DNA of 25,159 bases from JALTDM01 sp964421355 (GTDB lineage: Bacteria; Bacteroidota; Bacteroidia; Bacteroidales; JALTDM01), in contig CAYQWX010000023.1 of NCBI GenBank assembly GCA_964421355.1, positions 1-25,159 on the forward strand. The letters are read 5' to 3'. Of this stretch, positions 8,867 through 18,263 are shown piece by piece; positions within the stretch are counted from its first letter, which is position 1; each line of letters begins with the position of its first letter. A program made the translations under genes and the position numbers. The notes under the pieces were generated by a model. That model had not been told where the DNA came from, made no database searches, and worked only from the letters and a program-made list of their open reading frames with translations.

Positions 8867-8887
8867 ATTTATCGGTGTTCTGAATTT

Positions 8888-10984
8888 TTAGTTAGATATT
8901 ACTTTAAATTCCACACGTCTATTTTGTTGTCTTCCTTCTTCTGTATCATTAGAAGCAATAGGTTGGAAATAAGCATATCCTTTGTATGTCAGCCTGTCAG
9001 CAGATATTCCATGTGCAATAAGATAATCTACCACGGCTTTTGCTCTTGCTGTAGAAAGTTTCATATTTGTTTTTAGAGAGCCTCTATTGTCTGTATGTCC
9101 CGAAACTTCTATTTTTATTTTAGGATATTGTTTTAATATTTTCACTAACCTATCCAATTCTGCATACGATTCCGGACGCAATGTAGCTTTCGCATAATCA
9201 AAGAATATGTTTTTCAAAACAACCTTTGCACCAACTTGCATCTTGCTCAATAAAATATCTTTTACTATTTCCTGATATCCAGTCGCCTTAGGTATATTAA
9301 AGTTTTCGGAATAGAATAAATAGCCATCGGCTTTTACATTTATACCATAGTTTTTACCTGATGGCAAAGAAATTAAGTATTTTCCTGTTTTGGCATTTGA
9401 TTTTATAGTTGAAATTACCTTATTTTTTTCATTATCTATTACTTCTATTGTAGCCTCAAGAGGTTCGCTCGTAATGGCATCTTTCACTGTACCTTTTACT
9501 ATTGTGAGTCTCATTGTTTTTATTTTCACAGTAGATTCCACTACTGTTTCTTGAATAGGAGCGGTATTTGCCAATAATTGGTCTTCTACAGATTCTATTG
9601 TAGGTTTTTCGGGTCCTCTAAATGTAATCATATATATATCATAATCGCCCATTCCATCTTCTTTTACAGAAGAATAATATCCTCTCTTCCCACTTGCATT
9701 TATTACAAAAAACACATCGTCATCGGGGGTATTTATAGGATAGCCCAAATTTACAGGTTCAGACCAAGTACCATCATCTTTTAATTCAGATTTAAATATA
9801 TCATATCCTCCCATTGTTTTATGACCTTTGGAAGAAAAATAAAGTGTTCTACCGTCAGGGTGCATAAATACACCTTCTTCGTCGTATTCGGTATTTATTG
9901 TTGGTCCAAGATTTTTTGGTTTGCCCCAAATTTCTTTTTTATCATCCCAATAAGAAACAAATATATCATGTCCTCCATATGACATATCTGGGCGATTACT
10001 TACAAAATACATTGTTTTGCCATCAAAAGAAAAAGACGCTGAAGATTCGTGATATTCCGTATTTATATATTTCTTCAGGGTTTTATCACTTGGTTTACTC
10101 CATTTATCTCCTTCAAGTTTTGACACATAAATGTCTCCACCGTTTGTTTTTCCTTTGAAAACAAATAGCTGTTGTCCGTCAGGAGAAAGACCTACTGTTG
10201 CATCATGACTTTTTGTATTAAGTGGAGGTCCAATATTTACGGCTTTTTGCCATTTCCCATCAGGTCCTTTATGTGCAATATAAATATCTTCATTATACAG
10301 GTTGTCATTAGGGTCTCTTCCACCTCCATAAGTATCAGGACGTCTGGAAGTAAAAATCATTACTGATTCGTCAGTTGAAATCAATGGACTATATTCGGGG
10401 TAAGATGTATTAATGGCATCTCCCACATTGTCAATAAAAACTCTTACAGGTTTTTTCACCAATTCTTTACCGTTTCTACATTCTTGCTCATATTTTTCCA
10501 ATTCTTTTCTATATTCTTGTAAATCTCTTGGCGACAAAGTGTTTTTATATTTTTCATAATATTCTATGGCTTTATCAAACTGATAATTAAGATGATAACC
10601 TCTTGCCAAATAAAAATATATTTTAGGATCTACAAAGTGGTTAAGTTCAAAAGCTTTTTCAAAATATTTTATTGATTTGGTTTTTTGAATGGAATATAAA
10701 TAGCATATTCCTATTCTCAAATTTAATATATCGTTATTAGGATTTAGTGGATATGCTTGTAAATATAAATCCAATGCCCTTCTATATCCTCCTCGTCCTA
10801 ATGCAAATAGAGGTTCTGCATCCTTTATAAAAGATTTTGCTTTTTTATAATCATCTTTTGAACGGTAATCATCTTTTTTTATTACTATATCTCTTGTTTC
10901 CACAGGCATTTTCACTATTTGAGAAAATGCTACTCCCGTAGATAAAAATATGATACCAATCAATGCTAACACCTTTGTTTTCAT
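8888..10984 (-). CDS. OmpA-family envelope protein with TPR, PD40 propeller and CRD domains (PorE-like architecture)
   Basis: 698 aa with a Sec signal peptide (MKTKVLALIGIIFLSTGVAFSQ). Domains in order: TPR-like helices about 45-170; a PD40/WD40-like propeller about 190-455, with repeated blocks such as YFVSNRPDMSYGGHDIF and YFSSKGHKTMGGYDIF; a carboxypeptidase-regulatory-like beta domain about 492-580; and an OmpA C-terminal domain 583-698 with GHTDNRGS and the QNRRVEF arginine that contact peptidoglycan diaminopimelate. The same order is known for PorE, which tethers the T9SS PorK/PorN ring to the wall. PorE is a lipoprotein, whereas here the signal peptide has no lipobox cysteine, so this may be a relative rather than the orthologue. 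It lies 23 bp downstream of the TPR gene and is probably cotranscribed with it. Confidence 0.85.
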   Translation of the reverse strand: MKTKVLALIGIIFLSTGVAFSQIVKMPVETRDIVIKKDDYRSKDDYKKAKSFIKDAEPLFALGRGGYRRALDLYLQAYPLNPNNDILNLRIGICYLYSIQKTKSIKYFEKAFELNHFVDPKIYFYLARGYHLNYQFDKAIEYYEKYKNTLSPRDLQEYRKELEKYEQECRNGKELVKKPVRVFIDNVGDAINTSYPEYSPLISTDESVMIFTSRRPDTYGGGRDPNDNLYNEDIYIAHKGPDGKWQKAVNIGPPLNTKSHDATVGLSPDGQQLFVFKGKTNGGDIYVSKLEGDKWSKPSDKTLKKYINTEYHESSASFSFDGKTMYFVSNRPDMSYGGHDIFVSYWDDKKEIWGKPKNLGPTINTEYDEEGVFMHPDGRTLYFSSKGHKTMGGYDIFKSELKDDGTWSEPVNLGYPINTPDDDVFFVINASGKRGYYSSVKEDGMGDYDIYMITFRGPEKPTIESVEDQLLANTAPIQETVVESTVKIKTMRLTIVKGTVKDAITSEPLEATIEVIDNEKNKVISTIKSNAKTGKYLISLPSGKNYGINVKADGYLFYSENFNIPKATGYQEIVKDILLSKMQVGAKVVLKNIFFDYAKATLRPESYAELDRLVKILKQYPKIKIEVSGHTDNRGSLKTNMKLSTARAKAVVDYLIAHGISADRLTYKGYAYFQPIASNDTEEGRQQNRRVEFKVISN

Positions 10985-11007
10985 AGCTTTATATATTATT
11001 TTCTTTT

Positions 11008-12075
11008 TTAGTTATTTTTACATTCTTGAAGATAAGTTTCTGCCACTTTCACACCATATTCTTTAGCTTTTTGCCAGTCTGCACAAGCTTCTTTAAATTT
11101 TCTCAATTCTTCTTTTGCTATGCCTCTATTCACATAAACTATTCCAAAATCATTCTTAATTTCTAATGCTTTGTTGAAATATTTTATTGCTTCTTCATAT
11201 TTTTTTTGTTTCATCAATGCCCTACCCCAGTTATTATAAGCCAAATAATAATCTTTTTTCACTTCGGTTGCTTTTTGGAAATCTTTTATTGCACCATCAT
11301 AATCTTTTTTGTCAATTCTTGCAGCACCACGATTGTTGTAAGCAATATAATAATCCGGTTTTACATTTATAGCCATTGTATATGAAGCAATGGCATCATC
11401 ATACTTTTTAAGTTTTCTATATACCGAACCAAGATTATTGAAAGCAAAGTACATTTTAGGGTCTAATGTGGTAGCCATTTTGTAATCTGCCACAGCCTCT
11501 TCATATTTCTTTAATTTGCGGTAAGTGCTTCCTCTATCATTGTAAGCATCGGCATATTTGGGGTCAAGCTTAATAGCATTATTATATGCTTCCAATGCAC
11601 CTTGATAGTCTCCATCCAGAAATTTTATCATTCCTATATAATAATAGGCTTTTGCATTTTTATATCCTTTATCTACTGCTGTTTGATAATCTTGTATTGC
11701 TCCTGCTTTGTCTCCTGATATTTGCTTTGCACGACCTCTAAAATAATATGCTTTTACCATTTCTTTTCCCGTAGTATCATTTGTTATAGCCATTGAATAA
11801 TCTTCTATTGCTCCTTTGTAATCTTTCAAGGCAACTTTTGCATTTGCTCTATTAAAATATGCTTTTGCAAAATTGGGCTTATACCCTATTGCTGCAGTAA
11901 AAGAGTCTATTGCTGCCTGATAATTTTTACTTTGGAATAACTCCACTCCTTTGTTGTAAGCAAGCTCAGCTTCTTGGTTCCCAGCAACAACAACCAATGA
12001 GTCTTGAGGCTTATCTTGTGCAAAAACCAGCATAGACATTAACATAAACCCTATAACTAAAATATAATTTTTCAT
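11008..12075 (-). CDS. Exported protein of nine tetratricopeptide repeats
   Basis: 355 aa from the ATG at 12075, with the signal peptide MKNYILVIGFMLMSMLVFAQ. The rest is almost entirely nine tandem 34-residue TPRs, from AELAYNKGVELFQSKNYQ to VNRGIAKEELRKFKEACADW, with the canonical A-Y-x-N-R-G and Y-x-x-A-I-x-D-Y positions kept. An in-frame TTG 33 nt upstream would bury the signal peptide and lies inside the promoter-like box, so it is rejected as a start. TPRs scaffold protein-protein contacts; a periplasmic location is inferred. The neighbouring OmpA/TPR protein 23 bp downstream suggests a shared envelope complex. No enzymatic motif is visible and the partner is unknown. Confidence 0.9.
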   Translation of the reverse strand: MKNYILVIGFMLMSMLVFAQDKPQDSLVVVAGNQEAELAYNKGVELFQSKNYQAAIDSFTAAIGYKPNFAKAYFNRANAKVALKDYKGAIEDYSMAITNDTTGKEMVKAYYFRGRAKQISGDKAGAIQDYQTAVDKGYKNAKAYYYIGMIKFLDGDYQGALEAYNNAIKLDPKYADAYNDRGSTYRKLKKYEEAVADYKMATTLDPKMYFAFNNLGSVYRKLKKYDDAIASYTMAINVKPDYYIAYNNRGAARIDKKDYDGAIKDFQKATEVKKDYYLAYNNWGRALMKQKKYEEAIKYFNKALEIKNDFGIVYVNRGIAKEELRKFKEACADWQKAKEYGVKVAETYLQECKNN

Positions 12076-12105
12076 AATACTATTTTTATTTTGTATGCAA
12101 TTTTG

Positions 12106-12113
12106 CAAATTTA
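12106..12113 (-). promoter_or_regulatory. Putative promoter -7 box of the TPR-ompA operon
   Basis: The minus strand reads TAAATTTG (TAnnTTTG), 30 nt upstream of the ATG at 12075. It overlaps the alternative TTG start, which argues that the TTG is not translated. Confidence 0.5.
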
Positions 12114-12145
12114 TAAAAAATCACAGAACCTTAATATAATTATAT

Positions 12146-12694
12146 CTAAAAGTTTATTTCTGCTTCTTCAAAAAGAGAATTTTTGCTATCTTTTTCTGAA
12201 ATTATTATATCTTTTAGTGGAAGCTCCCAATCAATATTTAAAGTTTTATCATTAAACATTATTCCTCGTTCATAATCAGGAGCATAATAATTATCACATT
12301 TATAAAACACTATTGTGTCTTCGCTCAACACTGAAAATCCATGAGCAAATCCTCTGGGGATATATAATTGCCTAAAGTTATCTTGAGTCAATTCCACTCC
12401 AAACCATTGCCCGAAAGTTGGAGAATTTTTACGCAAATCTACTGCCACATCAAATATTCTACCTTTTATAACCCTTACTAATTTTGATTGGGCATAAGGA
12501 TTCAATTGATAATGTAGTCCTCTTACTACTCCATAAGCAGAAAATGACTGATTATCTTGTATAAAATTATCCTTTATTCCATTTTTTTCATACAAATGCT
12601 TGTTATAACTCTCAAAAAAATAACCTCTTCGGTCTTTAAATACTTTTGGTTCTATTACAAGCAAGTCTTTTATAGGAGTTTCTATAACTTTCAT
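12146..12694 (-). CDS. rfbC: dTDP-4-dehydrorhamnose 3,5-epimerase
   Basis: 182-aa cupin (RmlC) that epimerises C3 and C5 of dTDP-4-keto-6-deoxyglucose on the way to dTDP-L-rhamnose. Family blocks are FKDRRGYFFESYN (substrate contacts), RGLHYQ with the general-base His61, VDLRKNSPTFGQW, and IPRGFAHGF. Its ATG overlaps the rfbA stop by 1 nt (TAATG), so it is coupled to rfbA. It is the last gene of the ugd operon; an AT-only 12-nt palindrome directly after the stop is too weak to call a terminator. A mutase-like or single-epimerase relative cannot be fully excluded without rfbB and rfbD nearby. Confidence 0.94.
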   Translation of the reverse strand: MKVIETPIKDLLVIEPKVFKDRRGYFFESYNKHLYEKNGIKDNFIQDNQSFSAYGVVRGLHYQLNPYAQSKLVRVIKGRIFDVAVDLRKNSPTFGQWFGVELTQDNFRQLYIPRGFAHGFSVLSEDTIVFYKCDNYYAPDYERGIMFNDKTLNIDWELPLKDIIISEKDSKNSLFEEAEINF

Positions 12695-13557
12695 TATTCC
12701 GCTATTTTGTATAAATATTTTCCGTAAGCACTATTTTTCATACTATCTGCCAAAGTCAAAAGTTGTTGTTTGGATATAAAACCTTTTTTATAGGCTATTT
12801 CTTCTATACATGATATTTTAAGCCCTTGACGTTGTTCTATGGTTGCTATAAAGTTTGATGCCTGTAGCAAACTTTCTTGTGTTCCCGTATCTAACCAAGC
12901 AAATCCTCTTCCCATAAGTTTTACATTAAGAGCACCTTCTTCCAAATAAAGGCGATTCAAATCTGTAATTTCTAATTCTCCTCTTGCTGACGGCTTAAGT
13001 GATTTTGCTTTTTCTACAACTGTGTTATCATAAAAATAAAGTCCTGTTACAGCCCAGTTTGATTTTGGTTTTTGTGGTTTTTCTTCTAAGCTTATAGCAT
13101 TATTATTTTTATCAAATTCCACAACTCCGTAGCGTTGAGGGTCGTTCACATAATAAGCAAAAACTGTAGCACCGTTAGTCAAAGAAGCAGCTTCTTGCAG
13201 CATTTTAGGAAGGCTATGTCCATAAAAAATATTGTCTCCCAACACAAGACATGAAGTATCATTTCCGACAAACTTTTCTCCTATCAAAAATGCTTGTGCA
13301 AGTCCTTCTGGTTTTGGCTGAATTGCATATTCAAACTTTAAACCAAGCTGACTTCCGTCTCCCAAAAGCTCTTTGTAAAAATTTATATCATGTGGCGTTG
13401 AGATAATAAGAATTTCTCTTATACCTGACAGCATAAGTGTAGATACAGGATAATATATCATAGGTTTATCATACACTGGTAAAATCTGCTTGGAAATAAC
13501 CTTTGTAATAGGATGCAAGCGGGTACCTGCTCCTCCTGCTAATATTATTCCTTTCAT
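12694..13557 (-). CDS. rfbA: Glucose-1-phosphate thymidylyltransferase
   Basis: 287 aa. It makes dTDP-glucose from dTTP and glucose-1-phosphate. The N-terminal nucleotide-binding signature is GIILAGGAGTRLHPIT (3-18), followed by ISKQILPVYDKPMIYYP. LVLGDNIFYGH and GRGFAWLDTGTQESLL are further RmlA blocks. It overlaps uxs by 4 nt (ATGA) at its start and rfbC by 1 nt at its end. The next enzyme of the pathway, RfbB (4,6-dehydratase), and the last, RfbD, are absent from the operon; the short-chain dehydrogenase beside it has the Uxs signature instead. Confidence 0.95.
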   Translation of the reverse strand: MKGIILAGGAGTRLHPITKVISKQILPVYDKPMIYYPVSTLMLSGIREILIISTPHDINFYKELLGDGSQLGLKFEYAIQPKPEGLAQAFLIGEKFVGNDTSCLVLGDNIFYGHSLPKMLQEAASLTNGATVFAYYVNDPQRYGVVEFDKNNNAISLEEKPQKPKSNWAVTGLYFYDNTVVEKAKSLKPSARGELEITDLNRLYLEEGALNVKLMGRGFAWLDTGTQESLLQASNFIATIEQRQGLKISCIEEIAYKKGFISKQQLLTLADSMKNSAYGKYLYKIAE

Positions 13558-14495
13558 TTTATTATACTTTTAAAATATTCTATTGTTTTTTCCAATCCTT
13601 CTTCCAACGGTACTTGGGGTTGCCAGTTCAATTTTTCTTTTGCCAATGTTATATCAGGTTTTCGTTGTATTGGGTCATCTTTTGGTAATGGCTCATATAT
13701 TATTTTAGATTTTGATTTAGTCATTTTCAATACCATTTCTGCTAATTCTATAATCTTAAATTCTCCGGGATTACCTATATTAACAGGACCTGTAAAGTTT
13801 TCCACTTTCATCATTTTCAACATACCGTCAATAAGGTCATCTACATATTGGAAACTACGTGTTTGCATACCATCACCATATACAGTAATTGGTTCTCCCC
13901 TTAGTGCCTGAACAATAAAATTAGAAACAACCCTACCGTCATCAGGTCTCATACGCGGACCATATGTATTAAAGATTCTAATTATTTTTATATCAACATT
14001 GTTTTGCTCATGATAATTAACAAATAGTGATTCTGCACATCGCTTGCCTTCATCATAACATGAACGTGGACCAATGGGATTTACATTTCCCCAGTATGTT
14101 TCCGGTTGCGGGTGGATAGAAGGGTCTCCATACACTTCACTTGTAGAAGCCTGTAATATACGGGCTTTTACGCGTTTAGCAAGCCCAAGCATATTTATAG
14201 CCCCCATTACAGAAGTTTTTATAGTTTTTATCGGATTATATTGGTAATGTATTGGAGAAGCAGGACATGCCAAGTTATATATTTCATCTACCTCTGCAAA
14301 ATACGGCATTGTAACATCATGTCTTACCAACTCAAAACGATGGTTGTCTAATAGATGTAAAACATTATCTTTGCTACCGCTAAAAAAATTATCAAGTGCT
14401 ATTACATAATGCCCTTGTGTCAATAATCTTTCACACAAATGGCTACCTATAAAACCCGCACCACCTGTTACTAATATTGTTTTTCGCTTTTTCAT
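13554..14495 (-). CDS. uxs: UDP-glucuronate decarboxylase (UDP-xylose synthase), extended SDR
   Basis: 313 aa. The Rossmann motif TGGAGFIGSH (10-19) binds NAD. The Uxs-specific NLACPASPIHYQ replaces the pattern seen in RfbB. The catalytic residues lie in STSEVYGDP (118-126) and the Y147-x-x-x-K151 pair in SCYDEGKR. NTYGPRMRPDDGRVVSNF is also typical of UDP-xylose synthases. It converts UDP-glucuronate, made by the gene just upstream (ugd, 6-bp gap), to UDP-xylose, so the two enzymes form a consecutive pathway in one operon. A related role making a UDP-4-keto-pentose cannot be ruled out from sequence alone. Confidence 0.92.
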   Translation of the reverse strand: MKKRKTILVTGGAGFIGSHLCERLLTQGHYVIALDNFFSGSKDNVLHLLDNHRFELVRHDVTMPYFAEVDEIYNLACPASPIHYQYNPIKTIKTSVMGAINMLGLAKRVKARILQASTSEVYGDPSIHPQPETYWGNVNPIGPRSCYDEGKRCAESLFVNYHEQNNVDIKIIRIFNTYGPRMRPDDGRVVSNFIVQALRGEPITVYGDGMQTRSFQYVDDLIDGMLKMMKVENFTGPVNIGNPGEFKIIELAEMVLKMTKSKSKIIYEPLPKDDPIQRKPDITLAKEKLNWQPQVPLEEGLEKTIEYFKSIIK

Positions 14496-14501
14496 AAAAA
14501 T

Positions 14502-15836
14502 TTATCCGTAAATAGTTTTTCTACCTATGCTATAATACACAAATCCTTTCCCTTTAACAAAATCAATATCAAAAATATTTCGTCCGTCAAATATTATTCT
14601 TTCGTTCATAATTTTCCTCATTCTCTCAAAATCTGGAAGTCTAAATTCATTCCATTCCGTAACAACTAACAACGCATCTGCCCCTTCTGCCGCTTCATAT
14701 TGATTTTTTGCATAAGTTATTTTGTCTCCAAAAATCTTTTTTGCTTCGTCCATAGCAACAGGGTCATAAGCTTTTACATTAGCACCAAGCTCTAACAATG
14801 ATTTTATTATTACGATAGAAGGAGCCTCTCTCATATCATCTGTATTGGGTTTGAAAGATAATCCCCATATAGCAATATTTTTATCTTTTATATTTTCTGC
14901 ACTACCAAAATGAGCTAACATTTTTTGTATTAAAATACTTTTTTGTCTTTCGTTTACTTCTTCTACTGCTTTAAGTATTTCAAGCGAATGATTGTGTTCT
15001 TCCCCTGTTTTTATCAAGGCTTTAACATCTTTTGGGAAACAAGAGCCGCCATAACCGGTACCTGCATACAAAAATTTAGGACCTATACGAGGATCGCTTC
15101 CTATTCCTTTGCGAACCCAATTGATGTCAGCACCAACTTTCTCACAAAGTGTTGCCAAATCATTCATAAAACTAATTCGTGTTGCAAGCATTGAATTCGC
15201 AGCATATTTAGTCATTTCTGCAGAAGGTATATCCATAAATAAAATAGGATGTCCATTAAGTAAAAACGGATGATAAAGGCGTTTCATCAAATCTGTAGCT
15301 CTTTCTGTATCAGTCCCTATCACAATTCTATCGGGCTTCATAAAATCATTTATTGCATCTCCTTCTTTAAGAAATTCAGGATTACTTGCCACATCAAATT
15401 CTATATTTTCTCCTCTTTTGCTTAACTCTTCTTTTATTGCAGATCTAACCTTTTCAGAAGTACCTATAGGGACAGTACTTTTAGTTACAACCAATAGATA
15501 ATCTTTCATTACCCGCCCTATATCTTTTGCTACGGATAATACATATTTCAAATCTGCACTTCCATCTTCGTCTGGAGGTGTCCCAACTGCAATAAAAACA
15601 ACTTCGGCGTCTTTTATACCTTCTTTTATATCTGTGGTAAAAAATAATCTATTTTTTGCAGTATTTTTTTTAACTAAACGGTCAAGCCCCGGCTCATAAA
15701 TGGGAATTTCTCCTTTGTTAAGTTTTTCTATCTTTACTTTGTCTATATCAACACAAGTTACTGTTACTCCTGTTTCAGAGAAACAAGTTCCTGTAACCAA
15801 ACCTACATACCCTGTTCCTACTACTGCTATTCTCAT
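14502..15836 (-). CDS. ugd: UDP-glucose 6-dehydrogenase
   Basis: 444 aa. Oxidises UDP-glucose to UDP-glucuronate with two NAD. The N-terminal Rossmann motif is MRIAVVGTGYVGLVTGTCFS. Other family blocks are AVGTPPDEDGSADL, TKSTVPIGTS and SNPEFLKEGDAI, and the catalytic Cys266 lies in GTGYGGSCFPKDVKAL. First gene of the ugd-uxs-rfbA-rfbC operon, with a TAAATTTG box 24 nt before its ATG. In Porphyromonas a Ugd-type dehydrogenase is needed for the anionic LPS used by the T9SS; whether that applies here is inference. UDP-ManNAc or UDP-GlcNAc dehydrogenase is a less likely alternative. Confidence 0.94.
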   Translation of the reverse strand: MRIAVVGTGYVGLVTGTCFSETGVTVTCVDIDKVKIEKLNKGEIPIYEPGLDRLVKKNTAKNRLFFTTDIKEGIKDAEVVFIAVGTPPDEDGSADLKYVLSVAKDIGRVMKDYLLVVTKSTVPIGTSEKVRSAIKEELSKRGENIEFDVASNPEFLKEGDAINDFMKPDRIVIGTDTERATDLMKRLYHPFLLNGHPILFMDIPSAEMTKYAANSMLATRISFMNDLATLCEKVGADINWVRKGIGSDPRIGPKFLYAGTGYGGSCFPKDVKALIKTGEEHNHSLEILKAVEEVNERQKSILIQKMLAHFGSAENIKDKNIAIWGLSFKPNTDDMREAPSIVIIKSLLELGANVKAYDPVAMDEAKKIFGDKITYAKNQYEAAEGADALLVVTEWNEFRLPDFERMRKIMNERIIFDGRNIFDIDFVKGKGFVYYSIGRKTIYG

Positions 15837-15860
15837 AAAATTATTTATTTAGTTTTTGCA

Positions 15861-15868
15861 CAAATTTA
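15861..15868 (-). promoter_or_regulatory. Putative promoter -7 box of the ugd operon
   Basis: The minus strand reads TAAATTTG (TAnnTTTG) 24 nt upstream of the ugd ATG, in the 90-bp gap after porZ. No clear -33 TTTG. Confidence 0.5.
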
Positions 15869-15926
15869 TATTAAAATATTCGGTTAAATTACCTTTCCAC
15901 TATAAAATACATATTCTTAAATAATA

Positions 15927-18251
15927 TCAATGTAAAACAAGAATTTTTAACACAGCTGTAACTTTCCCGGCATCATCAGAACATAAAGCCAAATAAATAC
16001 CTGAATGCACTCTATCTCCAGAAAAGTTTTTACCATTCCATACAGCTGTTCCTCCTCTTGCTTTTGTTTGGTAAACTATATTACCTGCAATATCTGTTAT
16101 CTTCACATCTGCATCTTGCACAAGTCCAGTCAATGTTATATAACCTGTATAATCAGGTCTTACGGGATTTGGATAAACGTATGGCTTATCAAAATATGGT
16201 TTGGCTTCCGTTGCATCACTCCGAAAAGATACAATTCCTTTATCTGTAGAGAAATAAACTTCTCCGGTCTTTTGGTCTATTACAACTTTTTGTATTCTAT
16301 TGGATACCAAGGGACTATTTTCCGTAGTAAAATGTAAAAGTTCCCTGGTACAGGAAGAGTTCATCAAATATACTCCCGATGAAGAAGTACCGAACCATTT
16401 ACGATTTGCTCCATCTATTGCTATAGAGGTTACCGTTTCATATTTCATTAAATATTGTCCTATACCATCTCCTATTTCAAGAATAATTCTTTCGGCATGA
16501 AAATTAGGATCATCAAATACGCCTTCTGGATTGTAAAAAGTAAGCACTCCTTCTGTGGTTCCGACCCATATCACCCCATCTAAATCTTGCGCAATAGATA
16601 TGACATTCATATTAAGAACATTACCAAGTTCATCTTTTATTGTCAATTTTTTACTACGATCATCTGTTTCATCCAAAATATCATCACCGGGGTCATAAAC
16701 AACAATTCCTTTGTAACGAGCCTGCACCATCCAAATTTTCCCATCTTGTGCCACCAAAATTTTTTCAGGTTCACTTCCTTCTATTCCAACATTAAAATTT
16801 TTCCAAGTCCCATCTTTTGTATATACAGTCAATGAATTATCTGTTTGAAAATTTAATATCCACAAATTACCATCACTATCATAAGTCATATCCGGGATTC
16901 TGACATAATCTGTAGAATTTGCCACACTTAATGAAGAATTATCTTTATTGTATATTTTAACTAAGGAATTATTTTTAAACTCAAAAAGCCCTGCATTCCA
17001 AGAACCAATAAAGTAATGAGATAAATCATTAGGATCATATACCACACAAATAGCATCATAATATTCCCACAACTTTTTATTAAAAATATCTATACTATCT
17101 CTTACATAATATGCAAAAGTATTCCATTTGTTTAAAGTAGAAGGCTGATATCCGCCTTTTGTCACAAACATTTTATCATCATACACTTTTAAATCAAACG
17201 CTGCATTGAAATCAGGAGTAGACATCCACAATATTTTATAGGTATGTTTTTCTCTATTAGTCCTTACCAAAAAACACCACTTATCATTAAACCAAAAATA
17301 ACCATCATGGTATTCCATAAAGTTAGAAGAGATACCTCTATTGTAATTTTCACCTTCATAAGACCAATACAAGTCTTCATTATCAAGAGAATCCAAAAAG
17401 GTAACTAAGGTGTCATGTATTACACCGACATTGCTTATTCCACTCACAAAACCATAAATATTGTGATATTTGACTGTATCATAAATTACAAAAGAACTGT
17501 CCAACGAAAATTTACACAACAGATTATAATTATTAAAAACATCTATTTTATCTGTTGCTGCATACACTTTATTATACTTAACATCTAAAGATTTAAATTT
17601 TTGAGAATATGGGAAGTTATAAGACAGTCTTTTCCACTGCCTATAATCCAACAAATTTTGCCTTGTATCTCCAATAAATATTCCTTTTGAGGTAGCTACA
17701 AATAAAGTATCATTATGTAATACAACATCACGAACATCAAGAAAGGAAGCATTATCTCCCATATAATATGTCTCTAAAACTATTCTTTTTTCAACATCTA
17801 ATTTCACCACTCCAAAACCACAACCTAAATAAGCAATATTCCCGGCAGTATATATTTTATTTATTCTTTTGCTCCCATACATTTGTCTTAATTTAATATC
17901 CGGAATATTATAAATAGAACCATCTTTATAAATGATGTCTATATTACCATCTTCATAACCAATAATTACTGCACGAGGTGAATATCCAATGGTACTAACA
18001 TCTACATCTGATAAGCCTGTCACCTTTGATATTTTTTTAACATATCCAAAATATTTATCCGTAATAACTATGCCATTATCTGTAGCAACATATATTTTAT
18101 CACCCAAGAATGCTATTCCTTTTGAATTTGCATAAGAAAGATGATCTCTCCAAGTATAAACAGGTATCTGAGCATAAGATACAAACAAAGGAAACAATAA
18201 TAAAAACCATATCCCAATAGTAATCATCACACAATTTCTATTTTTATTCAT
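15927..18251 (-). CDS. porZ: Type IX secretion system protein PorZ (double propeller, surface-exposed)
   Basis: 774 aa, matching the roughly 776 aa I recall for P. gingivalis PorZ. After a signal peptide ending VSYAQ, the mature N-terminus begins with the PorZ-like WRDHLSYANSKGIAFLGDKI. Repeated propeller blades follow (IYVATDNGI, GLSDVDVSTIGY, LFVATSKGIF, KIWMVQARYKGI, IWVGTTEGVL, KWFGTSSSGVYL), consistent with two beta-propellers. The C-terminus (about 690-774) is a sorting domain: PYVYPNPVRPDYTGYI, VKITDIAGNIVY, AVWNGKNFSG, GIYLALCS. In Porphyromonas PorZ binds anionic LPS and hands it to the sortase PorU. It lies 12 bp downstream of a lipoprotein gene, probably in one transcript, and is followed by the ugd sugar-nucleotide operon. 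It could also be read as a generic two-component regulator propeller protein, but start, length and CTD favour PorZ. Confidence 0.88.
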   Translation of the reverse strand: MNKNRNCVMITIGIWFLLLFPLFVSYAQIPVYTWRDHLSYANSKGIAFLGDKIYVATDNGIVITDKYFGYVKKISKVTGLSDVDVSTIGYSPRAVIIGYEDGNIDIIYKDGSIYNIPDIKLRQMYGSKRINKIYTAGNIAYLGCGFGVVKLDVEKRIVLETYYMGDNASFLDVRDVVLHNDTLFVATSKGIFIGDTRQNLLDYRQWKRLSYNFPYSQKFKSLDVKYNKVYAATDKIDVFNNYNLLCKFSLDSSFVIYDTVKYHNIYGFVSGISNVGVIHDTLVTFLDSLDNEDLYWSYEGENYNRGISSNFMEYHDGYFWFNDKWCFLVRTNREKHTYKILWMSTPDFNAAFDLKVYDDKMFVTKGGYQPSTLNKWNTFAYYVRDSIDIFNKKLWEYYDAICVVYDPNDLSHYFIGSWNAGLFEFKNNSLVKIYNKDNSSLSVANSTDYVRIPDMTYDSDGNLWILNFQTDNSLTVYTKDGTWKNFNVGIEGSEPEKILVAQDGKIWMVQARYKGIVVYDPGDDILDETDDRSKKLTIKDELGNVLNMNVISIAQDLDGVIWVGTTEGVLTFYNPEGVFDDPNFHAERIILEIGDGIGQYLMKYETVTSIAIDGANRKWFGTSSSGVYLMNSSCTRELLHFTTENSPLVSNRIQKVVIDQKTGEVYFSTDKGIVSFRSDATEAKPYFDKPYVYPNPVRPDYTGYITLTGLVQDADVKITDIAGNIVYQTKARGGTAVWNGKNFSGDRVHSGIYLALCSDDAGKVTAVLKILVLH

Positions 18252-18263
18252 CGTAATTCTTCT

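Noticed and set aside
12076..12108. In-frame TTG start giving the TPR protein an 11-residue N-terminal extension
   Set aside because: It would place the signal peptide internally, and the TTG lies inside a promoter-like TAAATTTG box; the ATG at 12075 fits better.
12134..12145. 12-nt AT-only palindrome right after the rfbC stop
   Set aside because: With no G-C pairs it would not form a stable terminator, and such palindromes are common by chance at this base composition.
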